NCBI GenBank assembly: GCA_964483405.1
Contig: CAZABC010000006.1
Location: forward strand, 1-64,000
Direction: 5' to 3'
Source of the DNA: CAZABC01 sp964483405
GTDB taxonomy: Bacteria; Chloroflexota; Limnocylindria; Limnocylindrales; CSP1-4
Length of the DNA: 64,000 bases
Shown here: positions 31,615 through 40,313 of the stretch, piece after piece
Layout: the number at the start of each line of letters is the position of its first letter
Position numbering within the stretch: the first letter of the stretch is position 1
The notes under the pieces: generated by a model
The model's database searches: none
What the model saw: only the letters and a program-made list of their open reading frames with translations
Told to the model about the DNA's origin: nothing
Made by a program: the position numbers and the translations under genes

Positions 31615-32837
31615 ATCCCGAACCGCTCGATCGCCACCGACGCGAGCGTCCGTCCGATCGCCAGCGACGCGGTCGCGGCCGGCGACGGCGCGTTCCGGAC
31701 GTGGAGGACGTGCGCCCCGCCGCCGATGCTGAAGTCCTCGACGAGCGTGCCGTTCCGCCGCAGCGCCTGGGCCCGGATGCCCGACGGCCCCCAGGCGATG
31801 TCGTCGAGGGTCACCTCGGGCGTGTAGCGCCGGATCGACCGGAGGAACAGGCGGCGCGAGAGGTCGCGGACCTGCTCGGTCGCGCCGGTCCTCCAGAACC
31901 CGCCGGCGAGACGGAGGAAGCCGCGGTCGGTGACGATCGCGGCGAGCTCGCGGGGGGCGAGATCGCGCCGCCGGTATCCCTCGCGGGCGAGGGCGAGGAC
32001 GGCGTTCGGCCCCGCCCAGACCTCGCCGTCGATCCGGCGGGTGAGGTGGACGCCCAGGAACGGGAAGCGCGGGTCGGGGACCGGGTAGACCAGGCCGCGG
32101 CAGAAGCGTCGCGCCTCGGGCCGCAGGACGGCGTAGTCGCCCCGGAACGGCACGATCCGGATGCCGCCGGCGTCGCCGGTCATCGCCGCGAGCCGGTCGG
32201 AGTGCAGCCCGCCGCAGGTCACGAGGTCACGGGTCGCGACCTCGCCGGCCGTCGTCTCGAGGACGATCGCGCCGGGCATCCGGCGGATCGCGAGGACCTC
32301 GATGCCGGTCCGGATGTCGCCGCCGCGTCGGCGCACGTCGTCGGCGAGGGCCAGGGCGAACCGGCGCCAGTCGATGATGCCGGTCGACGGCACGTGGAGC
32401 GCCCGCAGCCCGACGACGTGCGGCTCGATCTCCCGCATCGCCTCGGGCCCGAGCTCGGCGAGGTCGACGCCGTTCGCGATGGCGCGCTCGCGGATCGCGG
32501 CGAGCCGGGGCAGCTCCTCGGGCTCGGTCGCGACGATGAGCTCGCCGCACAGCTCGTACGGGATGCCGTGCTCGTCGGCGAAGGCGAGCGCGTCGCGCAT
32601 CCCCTCGGCACACAGGCGGGCCTTGCGTGAGCCGGGTGGGTACGTGTTCGGCGAGTGGATGACGCCGCTGTTGCGGCCGGTCTGGTGGCTCGCGAGCACG
32701 GCCTCCTTCTCGAGGACGACGAGCCGGAGCGCCGGGCGCGCCTCGAGCAGCCGGAGCGCGGTCGCGAGGCCGACGATCCCGCCACCGACGACGACGAGAT
32801 CCGCGGTGTCGCTCCCGCGAGCCGGACCGTCGTGCAT
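31611..32837 (-). CDS. lhgO: L-2-hydroxyglutarate oxidase family (FAD-dependent)
   Basis: A 408-residue FAD oxidoreductase. The Rossmann motif LVVVGGGIVGLATALRL is at the N-terminus, followed by VLEKEAVLASHQTGRNSGVIHSPNTYPPGSRKA, the LhgO hallmark, and later FRGDYAVL, YPVPDPRFPFLGVHLTRRIDG and FLRLAGGFWR. LhgO oxidises L-2-hydroxyglutarate to 2-oxoglutarate and feeds electrons to the quinone pool at the membrane. It lies seven bases after the agmatinase-like gene on the same strand, so they probably form one transcript. Substrate is inferred from family signatures. Confidence 0.88.
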   Translation of the reverse strand: MHDGPARGSDTADLVVVGGGIVGLATALRLLEARPALRLVVLEKEAVLASHQTGRNSGVIHSPNTYPPGSRKARLCAEGMRDALAFADEHGIPYELCGELIVATEPEELPRLAAIRERAIANGVDLAELGPEAMREIEPHVVGLRALHVPSTGIIDWRRFALALADDVRRRGGDIRTGIEVLAIRRMPGAIVLETTAGEVATRDLVTCGGLHSDRLAAMTGDAGGIRIVPFRGDYAVLRPEARRFCRGLVYPVPDPRFPFLGVHLTRRIDGEVWAGPNAVLALAREGYRRRDLAPRELAAIVTDRGFLRLAGGFWRTGATEQVRDLSRRLFLRSIRRYTPEVTLDDIAWGPSGIRAQALRRNGTLVEDFSIGGGAHVLHVRNAPSPAATASLAIGRTLASVAIERFGI

Positions 32838-32844
32838 GGCGCGG

Positions 32845-33882
32845 CTAGTCCGTGGCCGGCTCGGGTCGCTTCAGCGCGAGGGCGCTGATCGCCTCGAGGA
32901 CGCAGCGATGAGCGAGCGCGGCCGTGACGTCGGCCGTGTCGTACGGCGGGCTCACCTCGACCACGTCCATCCCGACGAGCTCGACCCGCGAGACGATCCG
33001 GCGGATGGCCCGGAGGAGCTCGCGGGGGGCCATCCCGCCCGGTTCGGGTGTCCCGGTGCCGGGGGCGTTGCCCGGGTCGACGACATCGATGTCGACCGAC
33101 AGGTAGATCGCGTCCGGGCCGTCGAGCGCCTCGGCGATCGCGTCGTCGATGACGGCCTCGGCGCCGCGCTCCTCGATCTCGACCATCCGGTGCCAGCGCA
33201 TGCCCTGCTCGCGCATCCAGTCGAACGTGTCCTTCTCGGGCCAGTAGCCGCGGAGGCCGACCTGGACGAAGTTCCGGCCCGCGACCCAGCCCTCCTCGAT
33301 GAGCCGCCGCATCGGCGTGCCGTGGCTGACGAGCGAGCCGTAGACGTCGGTCCCGGTGTCGGCGTGGGCGTCGAAGTGCACGATCCCGATCGTCCGCGGA
33401 TGGGCGACCCGGGCGACCGCCGCCGCCGACGGGTAGGTGATCGAGTGGTCGCCGCCGAGGACGATCGGCACGGCGCCGGTCCGGGCGACCCGACGGACCT
33501 TCTCGTGAACGACGCGAAGCGCCCGGTCGAGGCGCGAGGGGACCACCGGCGCGTCGCCGGCGTCGACGCAGCGGATCCGGTCGAAGACCGAGGTCTCGAG
33601 CTGGATCGACCAGAGCTCGCCGGAGTGGTAGGTCGCGGTCCGGATCGACCGCGGTCCGAAGCGGGCGCCGGCCCGGTTGCTCGCGCCGTCGTCGACCGGC
33701 GCGCCGACGATGGCGACCTCCGCCTTCGAGGCGGCGAGCGACTCGTCGTCGGGGCACGAGGGGAGCTTCTGGAACGTCGTCGCCCCGACGTACGACGGCA
33801 GGTACCAGTCGGGGATCTCGGCGTACTCGTCGTCGGCGCGGAGCTCGCTCCGCTCGATCCGGAAGTCGCGGTCGGGGCTCAT
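32845..33882 (-). CDS. Agmatinase/guanidino hydrolase (ureohydrolase family)
   Basis: A 345-residue binuclear manganese hydrolase of the arginase/agmatinase family. The metal ligands are seen in VLGGDHSI, VHFDAHADTG and YLSVDIDVVDPGNAPGTGTPEPGG. The last motif and ALDGPDAIYLSVDIDVVDP fit agmatinase or guanidinobutyrase rather than arginase. The neighbouring plus-strand gene is a PuuB-like oxidase, so a polyamine or guanidino compound catabolic role is inferred. The ATG at 33882 is preceded by AGGAGGAG. Family length is about 300-340; the N-terminal 55 residues are a little longer. Confidence 0.88.
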   Translation of the reverse strand: MSPDRDFRIERSELRADDEYAEIPDWYLPSYVGATTFQKLPSCPDDESLAASKAEVAIVGAPVDDGASNRAGARFGPRSIRTATYHSGELWSIQLETSVFDRIRCVDAGDAPVVPSRLDRALRVVHEKVRRVARTGAVPIVLGGDHSITYPSAAAVARVAHPRTIGIVHFDAHADTGTDVYGSLVSHGTPMRRLIEEGWVAGRNFVQVGLRGYWPEKDTFDWMREQGMRWHRMVEIEERGAEAVIDDAIAEALDGPDAIYLSVDIDVVDPGNAPGTGTPEPGGMAPRELLRAIRRIVSRVELVGMDVVEVSPPYDTADVTAALAHRCVLEAISALALKRPEPATD

Positions 33883-33992
33883 GCGGTGCTCCTCCTGTCC
33901 GACGGCCAGCGTATCGCGGCGACACCGGCCCGTGGCCGCGCGCGCCGCAGGACCGGCCCACTGCCGGACCGCCGACGCGCTTCAATGGACGC

Positions 33993-35477
33993 ATGGCGAC
34001 GCTGGCATCGATCCTCGCCCGCGACCTCGAGCGGCTCGCCCCGGTCGTCGGGACCCGGCGCGCCTGGTGGCTCCGCGAGGCGCTCGCCGCCGACCCGGGC
34101 GCCGACTGCCCGCCGCTCGTCGGTCCGGCGACGGCCGACGTCGCGATCGTCGGCGGCGGGTTCACCGGGCTCTGGACCGCCTGGCAGCTCATCGAGCGGG
34201 CCCCCGGGATCCGGGTGACGATCATCGACGGCGACATCGTCGGCGGCGGCGCGAGCGGCCGGAACGGCGGCTTCCTCACCGGCTGGTGGGACTCGCTGCC
34301 GGCGCTGGTCCGGCACTTCGGCGACGAGGCCGGGCTCGCCGCGGCGCTCGAGTGCGAGCGGGCGCCCGCCGTGGTGGCGGCCTGGTGCGAGCGACACGGC
34401 GTCGACGCCTGGATCCGCCCGGTCGGCTCGCTCCTCGCGGCGACGTCGCCGGCCCAGGACGGCGCCTTCGACGGGTCGGTCGAGACGGCGAAACGGCTCG
34501 GCCACGGCGACCGGTTCGTCGCCGTCGATGCCGACGGGATGCGACGGCTCGGCGGCAGCCCGAGGCTCCGCGCCGGCTATCTCGTCCCCGGCGACGCGAA
34601 CGTCCAGCCGGCCCGCCTCGCCCGTGGTCTCCGGCGCGTCCTGCTCGAGCGCGGGGTCACGATCCACGAGGGGACCAGGCTCCGGCGGCTCCGGCCCGGG
34701 CGCCCCGGCGGCCCGGGCTCGACTCCCGGCCCGGCGACGCTCGAGACCGAGGGCGGCGAGCTCGTCGCCGATCGGGTCGTCCTCGCCATCAACGCCTGGG
34801 CGGCTGCGTGGCGGCGGTTCGGCTCCCGGCTCGTGACCTGGAGCAGCTACATCGTCCTGACCGAGCCGGTGCCCGACCGGCTGGCGGCGATCGGCTACAC
34901 CGGCGGGCACGCGATCAGCGACGGCCGGTTCACGAACCACTACTGGCAGGCGACGCCGGACGGCCGCATCGCCTTCGGCGGGGGCGGCGGCCGGGCGGGC
35001 TACGGTGGCCGGCTCGGGGACTGGGTGACCCACGACCTCGGGTCGGTCCGGCTCGCCGCACGCGGCTTCCGCCGGCTGTACCCGCAGCTGGCCGACGTCG
35101 CGCTCGAGGACGCCTGGGGCGGCCCGATCGACATCGCCCCCGACCACCTGCCGGTCTTCGGCACGCTCGAGCCGGGCAACGTCCACTACGGCCACGGCTA
35201 CAGCGGCACCGGCGTCGGGCCGGCGCACCTCGGTGGGCGGATCCTCGCCGCGCTCGCGCTCGACCGCCTCGACGACCCGGCGGCTCGGCTGCCGCTCGTC
35301 GAGCACCGGCCGCGGCGCTTCCCGCCCGAGCCGTTCCGGTTCCTCGGGGCCCGGGTCATCCGCGAGGCGATCGTCGCCAAGGAGCAGCGCGACGACCTCG
35401 GGCGCCGCTCGCCGGCGCTCCTCCGGGCGCTCGTCCGGCTGCCGCGGACGATGGGCTACGACCTGGGGCCGGGGTAG
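33993..35477 (+). CDS. FAD-dependent amine/amino acid oxidase (DadA/PuuB-like)
   Basis: A 494-residue DAO-family oxidase. DVAIVGGGFTGLWTAWQLIERAPGI is the FAD-binding fold; GDIVGGGASGRNGGFLTGWW is the second conserved segment, and DAWGGPIDIAPDHLPVFG near the C-terminus with YGHGYSGTGVGPAHLGG is typical of gamma-glutamylputrescine oxidase-like enzymes. Substrate is unknown but polyamine derivatives are likely given the divergent agmatinase gene. The ATG at 33993 lies behind a weak TTCAAT box. The 110-base gap between the two divergent starts should hold both promoters. Confidence 0.85.
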   Translation: MATLASILARDLERLAPVVGTRRAWWLREALAADPGADCPPLVGPATADVAIVGGGFTGLWTAWQLIERAPGIRVTIIDGDIVGGGASGRNGGFLTGWWDSLPALVRHFGDEAGLAAALECERAPAVVAAWCERHGVDAWIRPVGSLLAATSPAQDGAFDGSVETAKRLGHGDRFVAVDADGMRRLGGSPRLRAGYLVPGDANVQPARLARGLRRVLLERGVTIHEGTRLRRLRPGRPGGPGSTPGPATLETEGGELVADRVVLAINAWAAAWRRFGSRLVTWSSYIVLTEPVPDRLAAIGYTGGHAISDGRFTNHYWQATPDGRIAFGGGGGRAGYGGRLGDWVTHDLGSVRLAARGFRRLYPQLADVALEDAWGGPIDIAPDHLPVFGTLEPGNVHYGHGYSGTGVGPAHLGGRILAALALDRLDDPAARLPLVEHRPRRFPPEPFRFLGARVIREAIVAKEQRDDLGRRSPALLRALVRLPRTMGYDLGPG

Positions 35478-35478
35478 G

Positions 35479-35503
35479 GGCCGGGCGCGGAGAAGGCCCG
35501 GCC
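35479..35503. terminator. Hairpin after the PuuB-like gene
   Basis: GGCCGGGC at 35479-35486 pairs with GCCCGGCC at 35496-35503, directly after the stop codon at 35475-35477. It lies between convergent genes and lacks a T tract. Confidence 0.5.
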
Positions 35504-35542
35504 AGGAACGCCTTGACCGCGTCCGGACCGCGCTCTGCGCGG

Positions 35543-36001
35543 CTAGGTCGGGCGGACCACCATCAGCACGACGAGGATGAAGACCGCGACGTTCTCGCCC
35601 CGCCTGAGCGCGACGAACCGCATGTCGCGGAGGAGCGCAGCCGCAGCCGCGTCGTCGTCGGCGGCCAGCGCCTCGTCGACCGCGACCGAGCGTCGTCGCC
35701 AGATCGCGAGGGCGAGGACGACGCCCCCGCCGGAGAGCAGCAGCGACAGCCAGATCCACTGGGCCGTCACGGGGTAGCGGAGCAGGGCCGCGAGGAAGAT
35801 GCCGCTGATCCCGGCGAGGACGGCGAACGGGACGAGCAGGAACCGGTCGAACCAGCCGGCGAGGCCGACGGCGATCCGCCGGAGCGGGGGGTCGTCGGTG
35901 ACCCGCGCGATCTCGAGGAGGACGTTCGCGGCGATGTAGCCGGCGCCGAACCCGAGCGCGCCGAGGACGTGGACCAGCTCGACCGCGACCTGCCAGCTCA
36001 C
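35543..36001 (-). CDS. DUF2269-like four-helix membrane protein
   Basis: A 152-residue protein with four hydrophobic segments: around 6-28 (LVHVLGALGFGAGYIAANVLL), 52-72 (FLLVPFAVLAGISGIFLAALL), 80-100 (WIWLSLLLSGGGVVLALAIW) and the C-terminal 138-150. The layout resembles the DUF2269 family of small integral membrane proteins. The function is unknown. The start is a GTG at 36001 with GAGG upstream. It converges on the PuuB-like gene. Confidence 0.7.
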   Translation of the reverse strand: MSWQVAVELVHVLGALGFGAGYIAANVLLEIARVTDDPPLRRIAVGLAGWFDRFLLVPFAVLAGISGIFLAALLRYPVTAQWIWLSLLLSGGGVVLALAIWRRRSVAVDEALAADDDAAAAALLRDMRFVALRRGENVAVFILVVLMVVRPT

Positions 36002-36089
36002 CGGGACCGCCTCACCGGCCGATCGTACCGAGCCCTGCCGGCCGAGTCCATGCCGGCGGGCTCCGTTCCGGCCGGTCCGCCGCCGCGAC

Positions 36090-37442
36090 CTAGTGATCGG
36101 TGGCCCCGGTGAAGGTCCAGCCGGCGATCCGCACCGCCGGCACGACAGAGCCGCCGAGGAACCCCTTCAGCGTCCGTCGCTCGCGGCCGACCGCCTCGAC
36201 CCCGGCGAGCGCGTCGAGGTAGCTCTGCGTGTAGCGGAGGTTCCGGACGGGCCCGACGATCCGGCCGCCTTCGACGAGGAACGTCCCGTCGCGGGTCATC
36301 CCGGTGACGATGGCGAGCTTGGGGTGGACCGGGTTGGTGTAGTGGAAGCGGGTGACGAGCAGCCCGTGCTCGAGCCCGCCGACGAGCTCGTCGGTCGTCG
36401 CCTCGCCGGGCGTCATGACCATGTTGAGCGGGAACGGCCCGTACGGGTTCGGGGCGGGGAGGCCGTGCCCGGTCGAGCGCCGGCCGGCGCGGGCCGCCGT
36501 CTGGGCGTCGTAGACGACGTCGCGGCAGACGCCGCCCTCGACGAGCGTCACCCGCTCCTTCGCGACGCCCTCGTAGTCGAAGGCCATCGGCAGACCGGCG
36601 GGGTCGGCGCCGTCGTCGACGATCGTCACGAGCTCGCTGCCGATCCGCCTGCCCGGCTCGTAGAACGAGCGGTCCTCCTCGACCGCGAGGGCGTTGAGCC
36701 CGAGGTAGCCGAGCATGTCGAGGAGGTCGACGACGGCGTACGGCTCGAGGACGACCGGGTAGTCGCCGGGCTCGATCGAGATCGGGTTCGCCGACGCGCG
36801 GGCCTTTTCGGCCGCCTCGCGCCCGAGCGCCGCCGCGTCGATCGTCGTGGCGTTGACGGCGCAGGCCTCGGCATAGCCCGTCCCGCCGTCGGGTCCCATC
36901 GTGACGGTCAGCAGCTGCGACGACGTCCTCGCGGCCGCGGCCCGGATGCCCCGCGAGCTCGCGACGGCCGTCGTCTCGATGCCGGTCGAGAACGACCCGA
37001 AGGCGACGACGCCGGCGGCGTCCGCGGCGGCGATGACGGCCCGGACCCCCTCGGCGCGCAGCTCCGGGGTGACCGCGGCGGTCGCCGCGCTGAAGGCGGC
37101 CGGGACCTCCGGGATCGGCCCGGGGGCCGGCAGCCCGGCCCAGTCCTCGAGCTCGGCCGACGCCCGGGCGATCGCGGCCGCGACCTCGGCGACCCGCCGC
37201 AGCCCGTCGGCGTCGACGCGGCTGGTCGACGCGACGCCGACGCGCCGGCCGAAGGCGACCCGGACGTTGACCGCGACGTTCGTCTCGGCGACGTTCTGGT
37301 GGATCTCGCTGTTGGCGAACCGGGTCAGCGCGGCGTCCTCGGCCATGACGAGGACCTCGGCCTCGTCGGCGCCCGAGTGCTCCGCGTGCCCGAGCGCGGT
37401 CTCGGCGATCCGGAGCGTGGCCGCCGGCTCGTGGGCGCTCAT
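36090..37442 (-). CDS. TldE/PmbA-type metallopeptidase partner
   Basis: A 450-residue protein of the PmbA/TldD family. TldD and TldE form a heterodimeric protease that trims modified peptides and unfolded proteins. This member lacks the HExxxH motif, as TldE does, and has the family features LTRFANSEIHQNV, VEPYAVVDLLDMLGYLGLNA (written YAVVDLLDMLGY in the sequence), GVCRDVVYDAQTAARAG and FHYTNPVHPKLAIVTGMTRDGTFLVEGGRI. The ATG at 37442 is seven bases after the TldD stop, so the pair is one transcript. The frame continues upstream into TldD and was cut there. Confidence 0.9.
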   Translation of the reverse strand: MSAHEPAATLRIAETALGHAEHSGADEAEVLVMAEDAALTRFANSEIHQNVAETNVAVNVRVAFGRRVGVASTSRVDADGLRRVAEVAAAIARASAELEDWAGLPAPGPIPEVPAAFSAATAAVTPELRAEGVRAVIAAADAAGVVAFGSFSTGIETTAVASSRGIRAAAARTSSQLLTVTMGPDGGTGYAEACAVNATTIDAAALGREAAEKARASANPISIEPGDYPVVLEPYAVVDLLDMLGYLGLNALAVEEDRSFYEPGRRIGSELVTIVDDGADPAGLPMAFDYEGVAKERVTLVEGGVCRDVVYDAQTAARAGRRSTGHGLPAPNPYGPFPLNMVMTPGEATTDELVGGLEHGLLVTRFHYTNPVHPKLAIVTGMTRDGTFLVEGGRIVGPVRNLRYTQSYLDALAGVEAVGRERRTLKGFLGGSVVPAVRIAGWTFTGATDH

Positions 37443-37449
37443 GGCCGGC

Positions 37450-38898
37450 TCACCACTTGCCCACCCCGACCTGGACGTCGCGGAACCGGGCGCCGGAGAC
37501 GGCATGGCCGACGTGGCCGGTCTGGCCCGGCTCGCCCTTGCCGCAGTTCGGGGTGCCGAGCATCCGGTAGCTCCGCTCGTCGCCGACGGCGTCGCACGAG
37601 CGCCAGAACTCGTACGTGATCCCGGTGTACGTCGGGTTCCGGTAGAGGCGGCCGAGCTTGCCGCCCTTGATCTCGTAGGCGACCTCGGTCGCGAACTGGA
37701 AGTTGAGGCGGCGGTCGTCGATCGACCAGGAGCGGTTCGAGGAGAGGTAGAGGCCGTCGTCGGTGTCGGCGACGATCTCCTCGAGCGACATCCCGGGCTT
37801 CGGCAGGAGGTTGATGTTCGTCATCCGGATGAGCGGGATCCGGTTCCAGCCGTCGGCCCGCATCGCTCCGCCGGAGGTCCGCCCGATCCGTGGCGCCGTC
37901 TCGCGGCTCGAGAGATAGCCGACGAAGATGCCTTCCCTGACCAGCGGCACCGCCTGCGCCGCGACGCCCTCGTCGTCCCAGCCGAACGTGCCCATCCCGC
38001 CGGGCGCGGTCGCGTCGGCGACGATGTCGATGAGGTCCGAGCCGTAGCGGAAGCCCGACTCGAGCTTGTCGGTCGTCAGGAAGCTCGTCCCGGCGTAGCT
38101 CGCCTCGGTCCCGAAGACCCGGTCGAGCTCGGTCGGGTGGCCGCAGCTCTCGTGGATCTGGAGGTAGAGCTGCGACGGGTCGAGGACGATCGTGAAGCGG
38201 CCCGACGGGCACTGCGGCGCCGACAGGAGCGCGACCGCCTCGTCGGCGAGCGCCTCGCCCCGACCGGCGAGGTCGAGCGAGCGGATGTACTCGTAGCCGG
38301 CGCCCTGCCAGCCGCCGCCGGCGTCGGGCCAGGTCCGGCGCTGGTGGTCGGAGCCCTCGACGGCGTTCGCCTCGATACCCGCTCCGACATGCGTGATGAC
38401 CTGCTCGGTGAAGCTCCCGTCGCTCGCGGCGAACGTCTTCCACTCTCGCTGGGCCCCGTAGACCGACTCGGTGAAGGCGAGGCCCTTCACCCGCCGCATC
38501 GCGTCGTCGGCGGCGACGAGGTCGGCGATCTTCGTCTCGAGTGGAAGGGCGAACGGGTCGACCTCGATCGGCGTCTCGTAGGTGCCGTGGGCGGGCGGTC
38601 GGTCGTCGAGCCGGACCGGCGTCCGCAGCGCGGTCGCGCTCGCCTTGGCGATCCGGACGGCCTCCGCGGCGATCCGCTCGATCTCGCCGGGCTCGACGCG
38701 GTGGGTGCTCGCGAACCCCCAGGCGCCGTCGACGAGGACGCGGATCCCGACGCCCTCGCTCTCGCCCGAGGACACGCCCTCGACCCGGCCGGTCTTGACG
38801 GTGATCCCTTCCTCGAGGCGGCGGACGATCCGGGCGTCGGCGTATGACGCCCCGCGCGCCGTGGCGGTGTCCAGGGCGCGGTCGGTGAGGTCTCGCAT
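37450..38898 (-). CDS. TldD-type metalloprotease catalytic subunit
   Basis: A 482-residue metalloprotease of the TldD family. The zinc-binding motif is HESCGHPTELDR, a variant of HEAxGHxxEGD; the Cys at its third position is common in archaeal and Chloroflexi-like members. Other signatures: EGITVKTGRVEGVSSGESEGVGIRVLVDG in the N-terminal domain, FGTEASYAGTSFLTT, GTFGWDDEGV, SWSIDDRRLNFQFATEVAYEIKGGKLGRLYRNPTYTGIT and MLGTPNCGKGEPGQTGHVGHA. It probably works with the downstream TldE. The ATG at 38898 lies eight bases behind a TACGCT box. Confidence 0.92.
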   Translation of the reverse strand: MRDLTDRALDTATARGASYADARIVRRLEEGITVKTGRVEGVSSGESEGVGIRVLVDGAWGFASTHRVEPGEIERIAAEAVRIAKASATALRTPVRLDDRPPAHGTYETPIEVDPFALPLETKIADLVAADDAMRRVKGLAFTESVYGAQREWKTFAASDGSFTEQVITHVGAGIEANAVEGSDHQRRTWPDAGGGWQGAGYEYIRSLDLAGRGEALADEAVALLSAPQCPSGRFTIVLDPSQLYLQIHESCGHPTELDRVFGTEASYAGTSFLTTDKLESGFRYGSDLIDIVADATAPGGMGTFGWDDEGVAAQAVPLVREGIFVGYLSSRETAPRIGRTSGGAMRADGWNRIPLIRMTNINLLPKPGMSLEEIVADTDDGLYLSSNRSWSIDDRRLNFQFATEVAYEIKGGKLGRLYRNPTYTGITYEFWRSCDAVGDERSYRMLGTPNCGKGEPGQTGHVGHAVSGARFRDVQVGVGKW

Positions 38899-38906
38899 CG
38901 AAGGGG

Positions 38907-38912
38907 AGCGTA
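38907..38912 (-). promoter_or_regulatory. -10 box TACGCT of the tldD-tldE operon
   Basis: TACGCT on the minus strand ends eight bases before the tldD ATG at 38898. Confidence 0.5.
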
Positions 38913-38955
38913 GCAGGATGGGCCGGGCCGCCGCCGAGCGCTCCCGCGCGCGGCG

Positions 38956-39078
38956 CCCACCTGGGCCCGGCGTGGCCCGGTACTCCACTGGGGCCCGGCC
39001 GGGGCCCGGCAGCCCACCGGGGCCCGGGTCGCCTGGTCCGGCCACCCACCTGGGCCCGGGTGGCCCACTGGGGCCCGG
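38956..39078. repeat. Direct repeat with six GGGCCC palindromes
   Basis: Two related segments, 38956-38998 and 39045-39078, each begin CCCACCTGGGCCCGG and end ACTGGGGCCCGG. Across the region GGGCCC starts at 38963, 38991, 39002, 39020, 39052 and 39071. It fills the divergent spacer between tldD and tmk. Confidence 0.8.
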
Positions 39079-39085
39079 TCGCTCG

Positions 39086-39091
39086 TACACT
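39086..39091 (+). promoter_or_regulatory. -10 box TACACT of tmk
   Basis: TACACT ends six bases before the tmk ATG at 39098, consistent with a leaderless mRNA. Confidence 0.5.
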
Positions 39092-39097
39092 CCCGGC

Positions 39098-39754
39098 ATG
39101 GGCGAGCGCGGCTGGTTCGTGACGATCGAGGGCGGCGACGGGACCGGCAAGACGGTCCAGGCGGAACGCCTCGCCGCGGCGGCGCGGGCGGCGGGCGTCA
39201 CCGTGACCCTGACCCGCGAGCCGGGCGGGACGTGGGCGGGGGAGCGGATCCGGGAGATCCTCCTCGGGGCTGCCTCGACGAACGAGCTGATCTCGCCGCG
39301 GGCCGACGCGCTCCTCTTCAGCGCCTCGCGGGCGCAGCTCGTCGACGAGGTCGTCCGGCCCGGCGTCGAGCGGGGCGAGCTCGTCATCGACGCTCGCCAC
39401 GCCGACTCGACGCTCGCCTACCAGGGCTTCGGCCGGGGGCTCGCCGTCGACGAGCTCCGCGCGATCCAGCGCTTCGCGACCGGCGGGCTCGTCCCCGACC
39501 TGACGATCCTCCTCGACCTGCCGGTGGAGGTCGGCCTCGCGCGCAAGGCGGCCGCCGATCGCAACCGGTTCGAGGTCGGCTTCGACCGTGCCTTCCACGG
39601 GCGGGTCCGCGACGGCTATCTCGGCCTCGCGGCGGCCGAGCCCGGCCGGTTCGCCGTGGTCGACGCGACCCCGGCCGCGGATGCCGTATTCGGCGAGGTC
39701 GTCGCGACCGTGCGCTCGCGGCTGCCGTCGCTCGGAGCCCGGCTTGGCAGCTGA
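39098..39754 (+). CDS. tmk: Thymidylate kinase
   Basis: A 218-residue dTMP kinase. The P-loop is FVTIEGGDGTGKTVQ; LTREPGGTWAGERIREILL contributes the R-E-P-G substrate-binding segment; the conserved DRYxxSxxAYQG of the family appears as DARHADSTLAYQGFGR, with Ala where Asp-Arg would normally lead, and LLDLPVEVGLARKA is the lid-adjacent region. The lid itself reads AADRNRFEVGFDRAF. Overall length and order are normal for a type I/II Tmk. The DARH variant merits attention but the rest is intact. Confidence 0.9.
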   Translation: MGERGWFVTIEGGDGTGKTVQAERLAAAARAAGVTVTLTREPGGTWAGERIREILLGAASTNELISPRADALLFSASRAQLVDEVVRPGVERGELVIDARHADSTLAYQGFGRGLAVDELRAIQRFATGGLVPDLTILLDLPVEVGLARKAAADRNRFEVGFDRAFHGRVRDGYLGLAAAEPGRFAVVDATPAADAVFGEVVATVRSRLPSLGARLGS

Positions 39755-40313
39755 GCCGGCTCGCCGGCCAGCAGGCTGACGGCTCGCGGCCCGCCAGACG
39801 GCCGATCCGCGACCTGAGATCCGCGGCTGGCGGCCGATCCATGCCCCTGACCGGCCGCCAGCGACCCGTGACCCGCGGCCGATCGGGTCATCCGTGAGCC
39901 GCGGCCGATCCGCGCCCCTGACCGGCCCGCACCGCCGGACTTGCGTCAGACGCAGAAGTGCGACCGACCCGGAGGCGGCGGAGCCGGGCGCGGCGCCCGA
40001 CGAGGTCCGTCCGACGGTGGACAGGCCTCGACCGGCCGACCGACACGACCAGCTCTGACGCGCTCCATGCGTCGCGCGCATCGGACGAGGGTGCCGGAGC
40101 GGTCGTGCATGGGCCCAGCGGTCACGGCGGCCGCCGCAAGGCCTCCGGAGTCGGCGCCACGATCGTTCTTCGGTCGCAATCTTGCATCTGCCGCAAGTCC
40201 GGCCGGCCGACGGGACCGGGTCGCCGGGACGCGCGAGACCGACGCCGGCCGACGGGGGGCTCGCGCCCGAAGCTGACCGACCGGGCGATGCCCGCGCGGG
40301 GATGCCCGGGCGG
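39755..40313. other. 559-base stretch without a recognisable gene
   Basis: Between tmk and the GGDEF-like gene. Several long frames cross it on both strands, but none has family features and all are rich in Arg, Pro and Ala as expected from GC bias. It contains a 27-base direct repeat, further copies of the core GCGGCCGATC near 39799 and 39876, and an imperfect inverted repeat ACTTGCGTCAGACGCAGAAGT at 39939-39959. Local base usage (more CA, TG and TC steps near 40030-40200) differs from the coding flanks. I see no RNA gene in it. Confidence 0.6.
39830..39927. repeat. 27-base direct repeat, two copies 71 bases apart
   Basis: 39830-39856 and 39901-39927 both begin GCGGCCGATCC and end CCCCTGACCGGCC; 25 of 27 bases match. 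Partial copies lie at about 39799 and 39876. Confidence 0.8.
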
